A DNA stretch of 35,269 nucleotides, taken from contig JAHEYC010000033.1 of assembly GCA_023251775.1 (NCBI GenBank), forward strand, positions 1 through 35,269, in the 5' to 3' direction. Under the pieces are notes generated by a model, which was given only the letters and a program-made list of their open reading frames with translations, did no database searches and had not been told where the DNA came from. Each line of letters opens with the position of its first letter. Positions within the stretch are counted from its first letter, which is position 1. Origin of the DNA: Sphingobacteriaceae bacterium. Its GTDB lineage: Bacteria > Bacteroidota > Bacteroidia > B-17B0 > Aurantibacillaceae. Below are positions 14,173 to 21,475 of this stretch, piece by piece. The position numbers were made by a program, and so were the translations under genes.

Positions 14173-14374
14173 TCTGCCGCGTGAGGGTCCCGATAATTAT
14201 CGGGAGAGCCATTGTTTGAGCTCCTTTTTTATCGTGTGTAATTCCATTAAGATAAAAAGGGCGAGTGGTCCTTCGACATCCCGATAGCTATCGGGACAGG
14301 ATAAACTCCAGCCCGACGGCGACCGAACTTCCAGCTTGTATGGAGTGAGCGTTGCCGGCACGCCCAAATAATTT
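14173..14374 (-). repeat. Dispersed intergenic repeat, copy A (inverted relative to 21190-21333)
   Basis: Bases 14311-14373 are about 85-90% identical to the reverse complement of 21190-21252. The far end, CTGCCGCGTGAGGG (14173-14186), is the reverse complement of 21320-21333. The middle differs: this copy carries two perfect 18-bp palindromes, at 14188-14205 (TCCCGATAATTATCGGGA) and 14279-14296 (TCCCGATAGCTATCGGGA). The region from 14046 to 14663 contains no convincing gene; the minus open frame at 14288-14629 only follows the repeat. Confidence 0.65.
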
Positions 14375-14565
14375 TCCGTGATTATAATCCTCCGTCGTGG
14401 CGCTTCGCTCGTGTTTCAGTATCCTGTACTCCAACTTTCCAACCTCTTTCCGAAGTACCATCTTCCTTTGAATACAAATCTTCATCCGGAGACGCGTGCG
14501 CAGGCTTGGCGCTTCGTGATAGGAGCGTTGCCCGTGCGTAGAATTGAAGCGCCTTGACTTTTTTG

Positions 14566-14627
14566 TTTCTTTTTGTGTCAAGACAAAAAGAAAGAGATAA
14601 GAATTTTGGTTCTTTTTTAAAAAGAAC
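14566..14627. repeat. Two AT-rich hairpins upstream of the phosphatase gene
   Basis: TTTCTTTTTGT/ACAAAAAGAAA (14566-14576/14583-14593) is an 11-bp perfect stem with loop GTCAAG. GTTCTTTTT/AAAAAGAAC (14609-14617/14619-14627) follows. From memory, the first resembles a palindrome widespread between Bacteroidota genes. The stems lie 37-98 bases before the ATG at 14664. Confidence 0.5.
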
Positions 14628-14663
14628 ATTAGTTTAAAATCCCAATTATTTTGCTGAAATTAG

Positions 14664-16652
14664 ATGCTCTTGAAAAAAACACTTTTCATACTTGCACTTT
14701 TATCTGCCTTGTGCACTAAAGCCCAAAACATCGATTCCTTAAAACTCGCTGCGCAAAATGCGCCTATGGATACCTCAAAGATAAGTATGTACGCCTTACT
14801 TACTAATTTGTGCGAGGTAAAAGATATTGCCCTTTATGCTAAACTGGCCATTGCCTACGCCGATGAGATCACAAAAATACCCGGACACTCTGAGGCTTTT
14901 ACTAAAAAATTACTGCACGACAAAGCCAGCGCCCTTAGTAACCTGGGTTATTTTTACGATAGTTACGGAAATACACTAGAGGCTCTGGATGCTTATCAAG
15001 AAAGCATAGTGATGCTTGAAAAAGCCGGCGACGAAAAAGAAGTGAGCTATATATTATCAAATATGGCCCTGGTGTACAATGCTCAACAAAATTATGATAA
15101 ATCAGAAGAATATTATAACAAGGCTCTGCAATTGAATTTAAAACTGGGCGATAAAGCCGGCGTGGCTTCAACCTTGTATAACCTGGGTAATATGTACTTT
15201 TCGCAAAAGAAATTTAAATTAGCCGAACCCTATTTCCATCGCTCTCTACTGTATGCTCGCGAAGCAAAGTATGATGCTATCCTGGGGCAATGCCTTACCA
15301 TACTTAGCACAACCATGCTTCAGAAAAACAAAATGGATAGTGCACAAATATATGCACAAGAAGCCTTGCAAATTGGCAGGCAAACAAAAACCTTATTGGC
15401 AAAAATAAATGGTTACGTGTGCATTGCACAGCTTTGTAAAGTGCAAAAAAAATACGATAAAGCTTTGTACTTTTTAGATTCGGCTTATGTATTAGGTAAG
15501 GACGAGAACCTTGGCACACAATCGCGAACCGAAAGAGAATATTATTATATCTACAAAGAAAAGAACGATCATAAGAACGCGCTGGAACATTATATAAAAA
15601 TGAAACTATTGGATGATAGCATGAGTAATGATAGATCGCGACAAGCCAGTTTAAAGAACCAATTAAAATTTGATTTTGAGTTAAAAGAAGCTGCGCTGCA
15701 AGAACAACAAGAGCGCGAACGATTGGTAGCCAAAAACACGGAGCATGTACAACAACTCATTATTGCCGGGGTTGTGGCAGGTTTGGTACTGGTGATAATT
15801 TTTGCCTTCTCTATTTTTAGAAGTTTACAAAAAAATCGCGAGGCCAATAAGATCATTACCGCGCAAAAAGAGGAAATGCAAGAGAAAAATTTTATTATTG
15901 AAGAAAAACAAAAAGAGATCATCGACAGCATCAACTACGCCAAACGCATTCAATACACCTTGTTGGCACACGAGGAATTTCTACACGCACATTTACACGA
16001 ACATTTTGTGTACTTTGATCCGAAAGACATTGTGAGCGGCGATTTTTATTGGGCCGTGCAACACGATGATAAATTTTATTTAGCAGTTTGCGATAGCACA
16101 GGTCACGGTGTGCCGGGGGCTTTTATGAGTTTGCTCAACATTGGTTTTTTAAGCGAGGCCATTAACGAAAAAAATATCCTCGAGCCACATAAAGTTTTTG
16201 AGCATGTGCGCGAACGCCTCATAGCCAACGTAAGTAAAGAAGGACAAAGAGATGGCTTTGACGGGATACTGATGTGTTTTGAACGATCAAAAAATAAGAT
16301 CACCTATGCCGCCGCAAATAACACACCACTCGTTGTAAAGAACGGTACACTTATCGAACTACCTTCTGATCGCATGCCTGTTGGTATTGGCGAGAAAAAA
16401 GACAAGTTTAAATTGTACACTATAGATCTTGAAAAAGGCGATCTGCTGTATTTGTTCACCGATGGTTACGCCGATCAGTTTGGCGGACCAAAAGGTAAAA
16501 AATTCATGAGTAAGCGTTTGAATGAGAAATTACTTTCAATTAGCTCTTCTTCATTGAACGATCAACACAGTCAACTCAAAAAAAGTTTTGAAGAATGGAA
16601 GGGTGATCTGGAACAGGTGGATGATGTGTGTGTGATTGGGATCATGCTTTAG
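14664..16652 (+). CDS. TPR-SpoIIE sensor phosphatase (PP2C-type serine phosphatase)
   Basis: The protein has 662 residues. A signal peptide (1-20, ending T-K-A-Q) is followed by about six TPR units (80-320, for example A-L-S-N-L-G-Y-F-Y-D-S-Y-G-N at 90-103). Next are a membrane helix at 364-384, a coiled coil at 390-420, the linker D-S-I-N-Y-A-K-R-I-Q at 421-430 and a SpoIIE phosphatase domain from 440 to the end. Metal-site aspartates are visible in G-D-F-Y-W (D460), C-D-S-T-G-H-G (D477), T-D-G-Y-A-D-Q (D600) and Q-V-D-D-V (653-654). The TPRs should lie in the periplasm and the phosphatase in the cytoplasm, dephosphorylating serine or threonine on a partner such as an anti-sigma-antagonist-type protein. 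No kinase or STAS gene is nearby. The domain order is the same as in the inverted paralogue at 22660-24660. Confidence 0.9.
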   Translation: MLLKKTLFILALLSALCTKAQNIDSLKLAAQNAPMDTSKISMYALLTNLCEVKDIALYAKLAIAYADEITKIPGHSEAFTKKLLHDKASALSNLGYFYDSYGNTLEALDAYQESIVMLEKAGDEKEVSYILSNMALVYNAQQNYDKSEEYYNKALQLNLKLGDKAGVASTLYNLGNMYFSQKKFKLAEPYFHRSLLYAREAKYDAILGQCLTILSTTMLQKNKMDSAQIYAQEALQIGRQTKTLLAKINGYVCIAQLCKVQKKYDKALYFLDSAYVLGKDENLGTQSRTEREYYYIYKEKNDHKNALEHYIKMKLLDDSMSNDRSRQASLKNQLKFDFELKEAALQEQQERERLVAKNTEHVQQLIIAGVVAGLVLVIIFAFSIFRSLQKNREANKIITAQKEEMQEKNFIIEEKQKEIIDSINYAKRIQYTLLAHEEFLHAHLHEHFVYFDPKDIVSGDFYWAVQHDDKFYLAVCDSTGHGVPGAFMSLLNIGFLSEAINEKNILEPHKVFEHVRERLIANVSKEGQRDGFDGILMCFERSKNKITYAAANNTPLVVKNGTLIELPSDRMPVGIGEKKDKFKLYTIDLEKGDLLYLFTDGYADQFGGPKGKKFMSKRLNEKLLSISSSSLNDQHSQLKKSFEEWKGDLEQVDDVCVIGIML

Positions 16653-16725
16653 AGACTTTTATCCGCATAAGAAATCAGTGATTTTTTAACTCGCAGTGAT
16701 TTTAATCCTCCGTCGCTCCGCGACA

Positions 16726-16743
16726 CCTCCTTTAAAAAGGAGG
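16726..16743. repeat. 8-bp palindrome between convergent genes
   Basis: CCTCCTTT-AA-AAAGGAGG lies between the + gene ending at 16652 and the - gene ending at 16793. It could fold in transcripts from either side, but it lacks a T-tract. The sequence before it (AATCCTCCGTCGCTCCGCG) resembles a common intergenic repeat; a similar AATCCTCCGTCG start occurs at 14387. Confidence 0.4.
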
Positions 16744-16792
16744 ATAAGCCCCCGGCAATACGGTAAAAAAAACATTTTCCCTTGGGTAAATA

Positions 16793-18130
16793 CTATTGCT
16801 GCAACTTATTAAATCCTTTACCGTAGGTTAAGCGTTTCCAAAGCCATTCGAGTGGTCCCATTTGGAAATAGCGCAAGTAAATAGTACTGTAAGTAATTTG
16901 GATGATCCAAATGCAAACAACAAATGCTAATAATCCTTTTGCTTGGAACTCGCCAAAATAACCCAAACCAAAACCAAAAAAGAACAAAGAGCTTAAAACA
17001 GTTTGCATAATGTAATTAGTGAGTGCCATGCGGCCAACGTTGGCAAATAAATTCAAGAATTTTTTTAGCGCTTGCATTTGTGCGAGTAAATAAATTAAAG
17101 ATGCATAACCAATTGTACTTAACAAACGGCCGCTCTGTTCAAAATACACAATGCTAAAATTGCGCCAGCTATAGCAATACCACAACTCGGCCTGGCTTCG
17201 CACTTGCAATTTCATGAATAGGGCTATAAGACCCAAACCAACAGGTATGCCAATGCCTGCCATTAACCAATAGGTTCGGCGGCGCAATCGCCCACTAAAA
17301 AAACCGAATTTAAACAAGGCCATGCCTAACATAATGGTTCCAAAGCTCTCGCCAAAAATGGTAAAGAAAATTTGGGAGTGATACTCGTACGTTTCTTCTC
17401 CGTGCTTTTCTAAAATATCCAAATAACCTGCTCTATGAACTTCATTGCGCTCGGCAATATCTTTATTGATCAGCTTCATGCAGGTATCAGAAAAAGGATA
17501 ATGAAATCCTAACACATTCACTTCCCAATCGTCGTGCGATTTTTTTTCTTCCTTGCTTACCGTTTTACCTTTTTGTATCAATGCCTCCACGCGTTTGTAT
17601 TCCAAGGCCTTTTCTTTGTTCTCGCTAAAAGTTCTTCCTCCTATGTAACTATAGATCCCTAAACTTAAAATGGCCAACATAAGCATATAACGCACACGCA
17701 AATTGCGGAACGCATAAATAAAAATGCCACATAAAGCATATTCAAATAATACATCGCCGGTCCATAATAATAGATATGAATCTATCATTCCAAATAATAA
17801 TAACCACATCATTCGCCTGAAATACGCATCTGCTACTTGTATGGAATTTGTTTTTTTGTTCTCTATGAACAGCATAAGCCCTGCCCCAAATAATAAGGTA
17901 AAAAGACCACGCATTCGTCCATCCCCAAACAACATTGCGGTTTTATAAATAAAGCCATTGGTAGTTAATTTACCGGCTACGGTATCGCCCCAAAACAAAT
18001 AAAATTCATGCGTACTGAAGGCCGGAATGTTCATGAGCAAAATACCAAGTACTGCAATGCCACGCATAACGTCCATTGAGAAATTGCGTTGCTTAGGTTC
18101 TATATTCTTTAAAAGAAGGGTGTTGTTCAT
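16793..18130 (-). CDS. DUF418-family membrane protein
   Basis: The product has 445 residues from ATG 18130 (M-N-N-T-L-L-L-K-N). The longer frame to 18217 would run over the divergent promoter. The N-terminal segment D-V-M-R-G-I-A-V-L-G-I-L-L-M-N-I is the usual start of this family. About ten membrane helices follow, interrupted by a hydrophilic loop of roughly 80 residues (about 175-255) rich in K, E and H. The C-terminal third, with G-R-M-A-L-T-N-Y-I-M-Q-T and G-P-L-E-W-L-W-K-R-L-T-Y, is the DUF418 domain. The family is suspected to be involved in transport or acyl transfer but its role is not established. The gene is divergent from the small gene at 18197. Confidence 0.88.
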   Translation of the reverse strand: MNNTLLLKNIEPKQRNFSMDVMRGIAVLGILLMNIPAFSTHEFYLFWGDTVAGKLTTNGFIYKTAMLFGDGRMRGLFTLLFGAGLMLFIENKKTNSIQVADAYFRRMMWLLLFGMIDSYLLLWTGDVLFEYALCGIFIYAFRNLRVRYMLMLAILSLGIYSYIGGRTFSENKEKALEYKRVEALIQKGKTVSKEEKKSHDDWEVNVLGFHYPFSDTCMKLINKDIAERNEVHRAGYLDILEKHGEETYEYHSQIFFTIFGESFGTIMLGMALFKFGFFSGRLRRRTYWLMAGIGIPVGLGLIALFMKLQVRSQAELWYCYSWRNFSIVYFEQSGRLLSTIGYASLIYLLAQMQALKKFLNLFANVGRMALTNYIMQTVLSSLFFFGFGLGYFGEFQAKGLLAFVVCIWIIQITYSTIYLRYFQMGPLEWLWKRLTYGKGFNKLQQ

Positions 18131-18174
18131 TTGTTTAAATATACGGAAATGTTTGTTTTTTATTGCCAAAGGCG

Positions 18175-18182
18175 CAAAGATA
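18175..18182 (-). promoter_or_regulatory. -7 box of the DUF418 gene
   Basis: On the minus strand TATCTTTG fits TAnnTTTG, 44 bases before ATG 18130. It lies back to back with the + box at 18185-18192, so the two divergent promoters share their core region. Confidence 0.45.
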
Positions 18183-18184
18183 AT

Positions 18185-18192
18185 TACCTTTA
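18185..18192 (+). promoter_or_regulatory. -7-like box of the gene at 18197
   Basis: TACCTTTA differs from TAnnTTTG in the last base only and ends 4 bases before ATG 18197. It supports that start rather than the longer frame from 18131. Confidence 0.35.
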
Positions 18193-18196
18193 CTCC

Positions 18197-18577
18197 ATGC
18201 CTATCACCAAACAACAACCCGCCGAAATTACCGAAGCCGCGCTTGCCGAAGAAGTAAAAACTTTACAAAGCGAAGAACGCCAAACTATTGTACATTGTGT
18301 GTGCAGTACCGAGGGCGCCGAAGCTTATCGCATTTGGCCAAGTACATTTTTAATTGAACATGGCAGTACGCGTCAGGCAAAATTATTGCAAGCATATAAT
18401 ATTTCTTTAGCGCCAACATGGACACTCAACGATGGCCGCGGATTCACACTTATTTTTGAAGGCTTAAGTAAAAATTGTACAACCTTCGATCTCCGCGAGA
18501 TCATTCCACAAGATGGAGGATTTGAGGTATTCAATATTGAACGAAATAAAACGGATGTTTATTCGGTGAGTTTCTAA
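18197..18577 (+). CDS. Conserved hypothetical protein, 126 aa
   Basis: The start is ATG 18197 (M-P-I-T-K-Q-Q-P-A-E), since the upstream ATG at 18131 would cross both divergent promoters. There is no signal peptide and no membrane helix. The middle reads R-I-W-P-S-T-F-L-I-E and I-S-L-A-P-T-W-T-L, then F-T-L-I-F-E-G-L-S-K-N-C-T-T-F-D-L and F-E-V-F-N-I-E-R-N-K-T-D-V-Y. I recall this as a conserved pattern of small cytoplasmic Bacteroidota proteins (F-T-L-I-F-E-G-L-P-K-x-C followed by I-x-R-N-x-T-D-V-Y) without known function. A single gene, it is divergent from the DUF418 gene and followed by a long palindromic repeat. Confidence 0.75.
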   Translation: MPITKQQPAEITEAALAEEVKTLQSEERQTIVHCVCSTEGAEAYRIWPSTFLIEHGSTRQAKLLQAYNISLAPTWTLNDGRGFTLIFEGLSKNCTTFDLREIIPQDGGFEVFNIERNKTDVYSVSF

Positions 18578-18582
18578 TGGCT

Positions 18583-18724
18583 TTTTTAACCACGGAGTAC
18601 ATAGAGTTTTTTCACGGAGAAACATAAAGAAAAACTGTATTTACTAATTAGGCGTCTAGTGAGCTCCGTGTTTCTCTATGTAAACCTCTATGAGCACCTT
18701 AGGTGCCTCAGTGGTTAAAAAAAC
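18583..18724. repeat. Dispersed 142-bp repeat with inverted ends, copy 1
   Basis: It begins TTTTTTAACCACGGAG and ends GTGGTTAAAAAAA, so the ends pair, and there are further inverted matches inside (CATAGAG/CTCTATG type). Bases 19726-19849 carry a related copy with the shared core AATTAGGCGT, GAGCTC and TTTCTCTATGTAAACCTCTA. A shorter relative, CTCCGCGCCTCCGTGGCTAA, lies at about 21445. It directly follows the stop at 18577. Confidence 0.7.
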
Positions 18725-18735
18725 CTTAAAAACAA

Positions 18736-18761
18736 AACCCCCGCCTTTTACAACGGGGGTT
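18736..18761 (-). terminator. Intrinsic terminator for the gene at 18808-19509
   Basis: AACCCCCG (18736-18743) and CGGGGGTT (18754-18761) form an 8-bp GC-rich stem. Read on the minus strand it is followed by TTTTGTTTTT, and it lies about 46 bases beyond the stop of the minus gene. Confidence 0.75.
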
Positions 18762-18807
18762 CGACATACATTGCCCTGCTTAAAGACAACTGTTTGATAT
18801 GTTGACA

Positions 18808-19509
18808 CTAAATTTTTTCGAATTGGGTATAATTAATTCCCATCATAAATTCGTTAGAGTAATAAGAAGTATTTCCACTCACTAATTTCAATCGGCATTT
18901 TGTAATATGATCGCCGCAGTGCATAATGTTTTTTGTAAAAGCATAATGTTGTGGCGGAAGTTTAATGGCGCAGGTACTTTCTTTTTCCGAATCTTGAGAG
19001 ATATACTCAATAGCTTCCCAAGTATTTTTGCTACTCAAAGCTTCTATCACCATATTTAATTTTCCATTCTTCGTTTCAAGTTCAACTCCATTATAAGTAG
19101 CCTCATTAATAATATACACCGGCGATCCTTGCACAAGTGTCATTCCCGTTCTTAAACTCACTCCTATTTCATTTTGCGTATCTACAATAATTCTTAGTCC
19201 CCCATTTTTAAAATATTCAGGATCTTTTGCACTTGCTTTTCCGCCGCAAGTCTCAAAACCTAACTTAGGACAATTGGCTAAATTTAATGTATCGCCAAAT
19301 TTTTCTACACGATCAACGGTATGCACCGCTTTCATCATAAAATTAGGTGCTAAACATATAGGTGCATCTTTTCCTTTATTAATGATCACAGGCACTTTAA
19401 ATAAGCGTTGCGATTTGTGTTTAAATGATACCAGCATTAACGAGAAGCATGAACACAGGATCACTAGCATATAGCTTAGTAAAACTGTTGTGTTTGGATA
19501 GCGTTTCAT
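18808..19509 (-). CDS. Exported or membrane-anchored hypothetical protein
   Basis: The protein has 233 residues. The N-terminus K-R-Y-P-N-T then a hydrophobic stretch at about 9-28 (with C-S-C) is an uncleaved anchor or signal peptide. C19 in L-C-S-C does not make a good lipobox. The remainder is probably extracytoplasmic, with about six cysteines (C-L-A-P at about 52, N-C-P, E-T-C-G, T-C-A-I, M-H-C-G, T-K-C-R) that could form disulphides. The last 90 residues look beta-rich. I do not recognise the family. It is a single gene with its own terminator and a repeat on each flank. Confidence 0.7.
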   Translation of the reverse strand: MKRYPNTTVLLSYMLVILCSCFSLMLVSFKHKSQRLFKVPVIINKGKDAPICLAPNFMMKAVHTVDRVEKFGDTLNLANCPKLGFETCGGKASAKDPEYFKNGGLRIIVDTQNEIGVSLRTGMTLVQGSPVYIINEATYNGVELETKNGKLNMVIEALSSKNTWEAIEYISQDSEKESTCAIKLPPQHYAFTKNIMHCGDHITKCRLKLVSGNTSYYSNEFMMGINYTQFEKI

Positions 19510-19554
19510 AACCTTGAGTTTTAAATTAGTGTTAGTTCTTGTTAATTTGTACTA

Positions 19555-19562
19555 TAAATTTG
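19555..19562 (+). promoter_or_regulatory. -7 box in front of a 33-codon ORF
   Basis: TAAATTTG fits TAnnTTTG exactly and is followed 4 bases later by ATG 19567. Confidence 0.4.
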
Positions 19563-19566
19563 CGCG

Positions 19567-19668
19567 ATGGTTACGCGATTTTGGCCTGTTCTTTTTAAAG
19601 TACATGTATGGCTTTATATATGGTTATTAATTGGGATTAATTGGTATAATTCGTTTTTGGAGTTGTAG
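19567..19668 (+). CDS. Possible 33-residue single-pass membrane peptide
   Basis: ATG 19567 to TAG 19666-19668 encodes a short peptide. It starts M-V-T-R-F-W-P-V-L-F-K, has a tryptophan- and leucine-rich hydrophobic segment (V-W-L-Y-I-W-L-L-I-G-I) and ends N-S-F-L-E-L. A perfect -7 box at 19555-19562 stands 4 bases before the ATG, the same geometry as at the gene starts at 22636 and 14030. This supports a leaderless small gene. The gap 19510-20038 otherwise holds only repeats. No homologue is known to me, and a chance ORF of this length is quite possible. Confidence 0.35.
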   Translation: MVTRFWPVLFKVHVWLYIWLLIGINWYNSFLEL

Positions 19669-19725
19669 ATACAGGTGGAAATACCGTCAACAATGGGTAG
19701 TGATGAGTGAGATCAATTCTAGAGG

Positions 19726-19849
19726 CTTTTAACCATAGAGAACATAGAGGTCTGCATAGAGGTTCACGGAGAAAAGCTGTGTTTAATTAGGCGTTTTTGA
19801 GCTCTATGTTTCTCTATGTAAACCTCTATGTGCCTCCGTGGTTAAAAAA
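19726..19849. repeat. Dispersed repeat with inverted ends, copy 2
   Basis: It is related to 18583-18724 in the same orientation. The ends TTTTAACCA and GTGGTTAAAA pair, and the shared core includes AATTAGGCGT and TTTCTCTATGTAAACCTCTA. The two copies flank the minus gene at 18808-19509 and the small ORF. Confidence 0.7.
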
Positions 19850-19910
19850 GGACGGCTTAACTTAAAATAACACCTCCCCTCAAACCCCCGCCCCGCCTGG
19901 GCTCCCCCTA

Positions 19911-19941
19911 ATCTGCAATCTGTCAATCTGCCAATCTGCAT
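19911..19941. repeat. Short tandem repeat of an ATCTG(N)CA unit
   Basis: Four near-identical units (ATCTGCA, ATCTGTCA, ATCTGCCA, ATCTGCAT) run head to tail in a C-rich, non-coding gap upstream of the exported protein gene. Confidence 0.6.
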
Positions 19942-20038
19942 TCCCAATTACATTATTTGGCTTTTCCTTCCCCCCTTTCCCCTCTAATTTCGTTTATGGA
20001 ATCCGGCGCTTTAAACATCTTAATTTAAAACAACCACC

Positions 20039-21115
20039 ATGCGTTATTTAATAGCCCCTTTTTTAGCCTTATTTGTTCAAACCACAAGCGCGCAATGCTT
20101 TGTAAATGGCGATTTTGAGAATCATAAAGTTTCTCACGATGAAATAAATTTATCTAATACCGCTTTTAATAGTATGATGAACGGCGTTACCGCTTTTGGA
20201 TCGTACGGCGATGTAGATATTATAAGGTCGAGTGATTATGGAGGAGCCGGTGCACAAAGTAAAAATTGGTACATTGCTTTAACCGGTGGTGGAACAGATA
20301 TTGTTGCTATAGAATTAACGGCAGCTTTAACGCAAGGAAAAAAATATACTATTTCTTTTTATGATAGAGCCGCTTCGGGTTATAATGCTACACCAATTCA
20401 ATTAGGAATTTCTACAAATAATAGTTCATTAGGATCTGTTGCCTATACATTTAAAGAAACAGCGGTAAATAATGTATGGACACGCCGCGAGTGCAGTTTT
20501 ATTGCGCCCATAAGCGGAAAATATTTAACCGTTCAAATGCCCGAAGGAAGTATTCAAACCTGGGTGAACATTGATAATTTTAAATTCGGAAATTCGGTTT
20601 GCGATAGTACGCGACGAGAAGATATTGTAATTGTAAATGATATTAAAAAAGATAGCGTTGAACATAAAGAGATCATAAAAGATATTGTAGATGTTCCCGA
20701 TACTACTACAGCCATTATAGCAGAAAAGAAATTCGTGAAATTCAACAAACGTAAATGTAACGGACGTCGCTACAAAGTGCAACAAAGTATTAATGTGGAA
20801 AGCAATACCGTAAAAGTTCAAGTATACGATAAGAACCGTGTGGATGGTGATATTATTTCCATTTATTTGAATGGTGAAGTATTGATAGAGAATTTAGAAG
20901 TAACCAAAGAGAAAAAAGAAATTGTTTTGAATTTACATGTTGGTTCAAATACATTAGTAATGTATGCTCTTAACGCAGGACGTATACCTCCCAACACCGC
21001 TGCCATAGCGGTAAACAACAAGGGTAAATATAAGATCTCAACTTTAGTTTCTGATTTTAAAACTAGCGGTGCTTTAGAATTGGTTTATGATCCTGATGGC
21101 TTATCTATGCGGTAA
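20039..21115 (+). CDS. Exported protein with galactose-binding-like and C-terminal beta domains
   Basis: The protein has 358 residues. A signal peptide (1-18, ending T-S-A-Q) is followed by C-F-V-N-G-D-F-E-N at 19-27, the usual start of carbohydrate-binding-type jelly-roll domains (about 19-185, ending W-V-N-I-D-N-F-K-F). A charged D/E/K linker covers about 190-235. A second domain, from about 245 to the end, has V-Y-D-K-N-R-V-D-G-D-I-I-S-I-Y-L-N-G and L-V-M-Y-A-L-N-A-G-R-I-P-P-N-T-A. I recall that motif as recurring at the C-termini of Bacteroidota envelope proteins, including OmpA-like ones. It is likely secreted or surface-associated, with an unknown ligand. A TAATTTCG box at 19985-19992 is a weak promoter candidate. 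The closing domain contains no catalytic motif. Confidence 0.8.
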   Translation: MRYLIAPFLALFVQTTSAQCFVNGDFENHKVSHDEINLSNTAFNSMMNGVTAFGSYGDVDIIRSSDYGGAGAQSKNWYIALTGGGTDIVAIELTAALTQGKKYTISFYDRAASGYNATPIQLGISTNNSSLGSVAYTFKETAVNNVWTRRECSFIAPISGKYLTVQMPEGSIQTWVNIDNFKFGNSVCDSTRREDIVIVNDIKKDSVEHKEIIKDIVDVPDTTTAIIAEKKFVKFNKRKCNGRRYKVQQSINVESNTVKVQVYDKNRVDGDIISIYLNGEVLIENLEVTKEKKEIVLNLHVGSNTLVMYALNAGRIPPNTAAIAVNNKGKYKISTLVSDFKTSGALELVYDPDGLSMR

Positions 21116-21189
21116 CGTAATGGAACGCGGATGACGCGGATTGCTTATGATTTAATATGATTTCTTAAGGATAACTTCAAAAGACATTT

Positions 21190-21333
21190 AATTATTTGGG
21201 CGTGCCGGCAACACTCACGCCATATACGCTTGAAGTTCGGTTGCCGTCGGGCTTTTCGCTACAATCTTTTTGCAGGAAACACGCTGGAAGCAAAAAGGAT
21301 TTTCGCTACAATCCCTCACGCGGCAGTTTGGAA
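21190..21333 (+). repeat. Dispersed intergenic repeat, copy B
   Basis: AATTATTTGGGCGTGCCGGC at 21190 begins the copy that matches 14311-14373 in reverse complement. It contains two TTTTCGCTACAATC segments (at about 21254 and 21300) and ends CCCTCACGCGGCAG (21320-21333), also present inverted at 14173. The gap 21116-21475 has no convincing gene; the 64-codon frame at 21230 lies wholly in the repeat. Confidence 0.65.
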
Positions 21334-21475
21334 AGTTGCAACCGAAATCCCTTCAGGTGAAGACAGATTTGCCGTAGGCAAATCCTCCGCTTCGCGCTCT
21401 TCTACGTCTAGCTACGTCTCGTGATCCACTTTTAATCTCCGTGTCTCCGCGCCTCCGTGGCTAATAATAAAACAA

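Noticed and set aside
14188-14296. CRISPR-like look of two identical-style 18-bp palindromes
   Set aside because: There are only two units, 91 bp apart, that differ in the centre. No regular spacers and no cas genes, so they are dispersed palindromes.
14288-14629. 113-codon minus ORF
   Set aside because: It lies entirely in dispersed repeat sequence with palindromes and has no plausible domain.
19911-19941. Possible iteron origin from the ATCTG tandem units
   Set aside because: Only four short units, with no replication gene, DnaA boxes or AT-rich unwinding region nearby.
21230-21424. 64-codon + ORF
   Set aside because: It falls inside repeat copy B and translates common intergenic repeat DNA.
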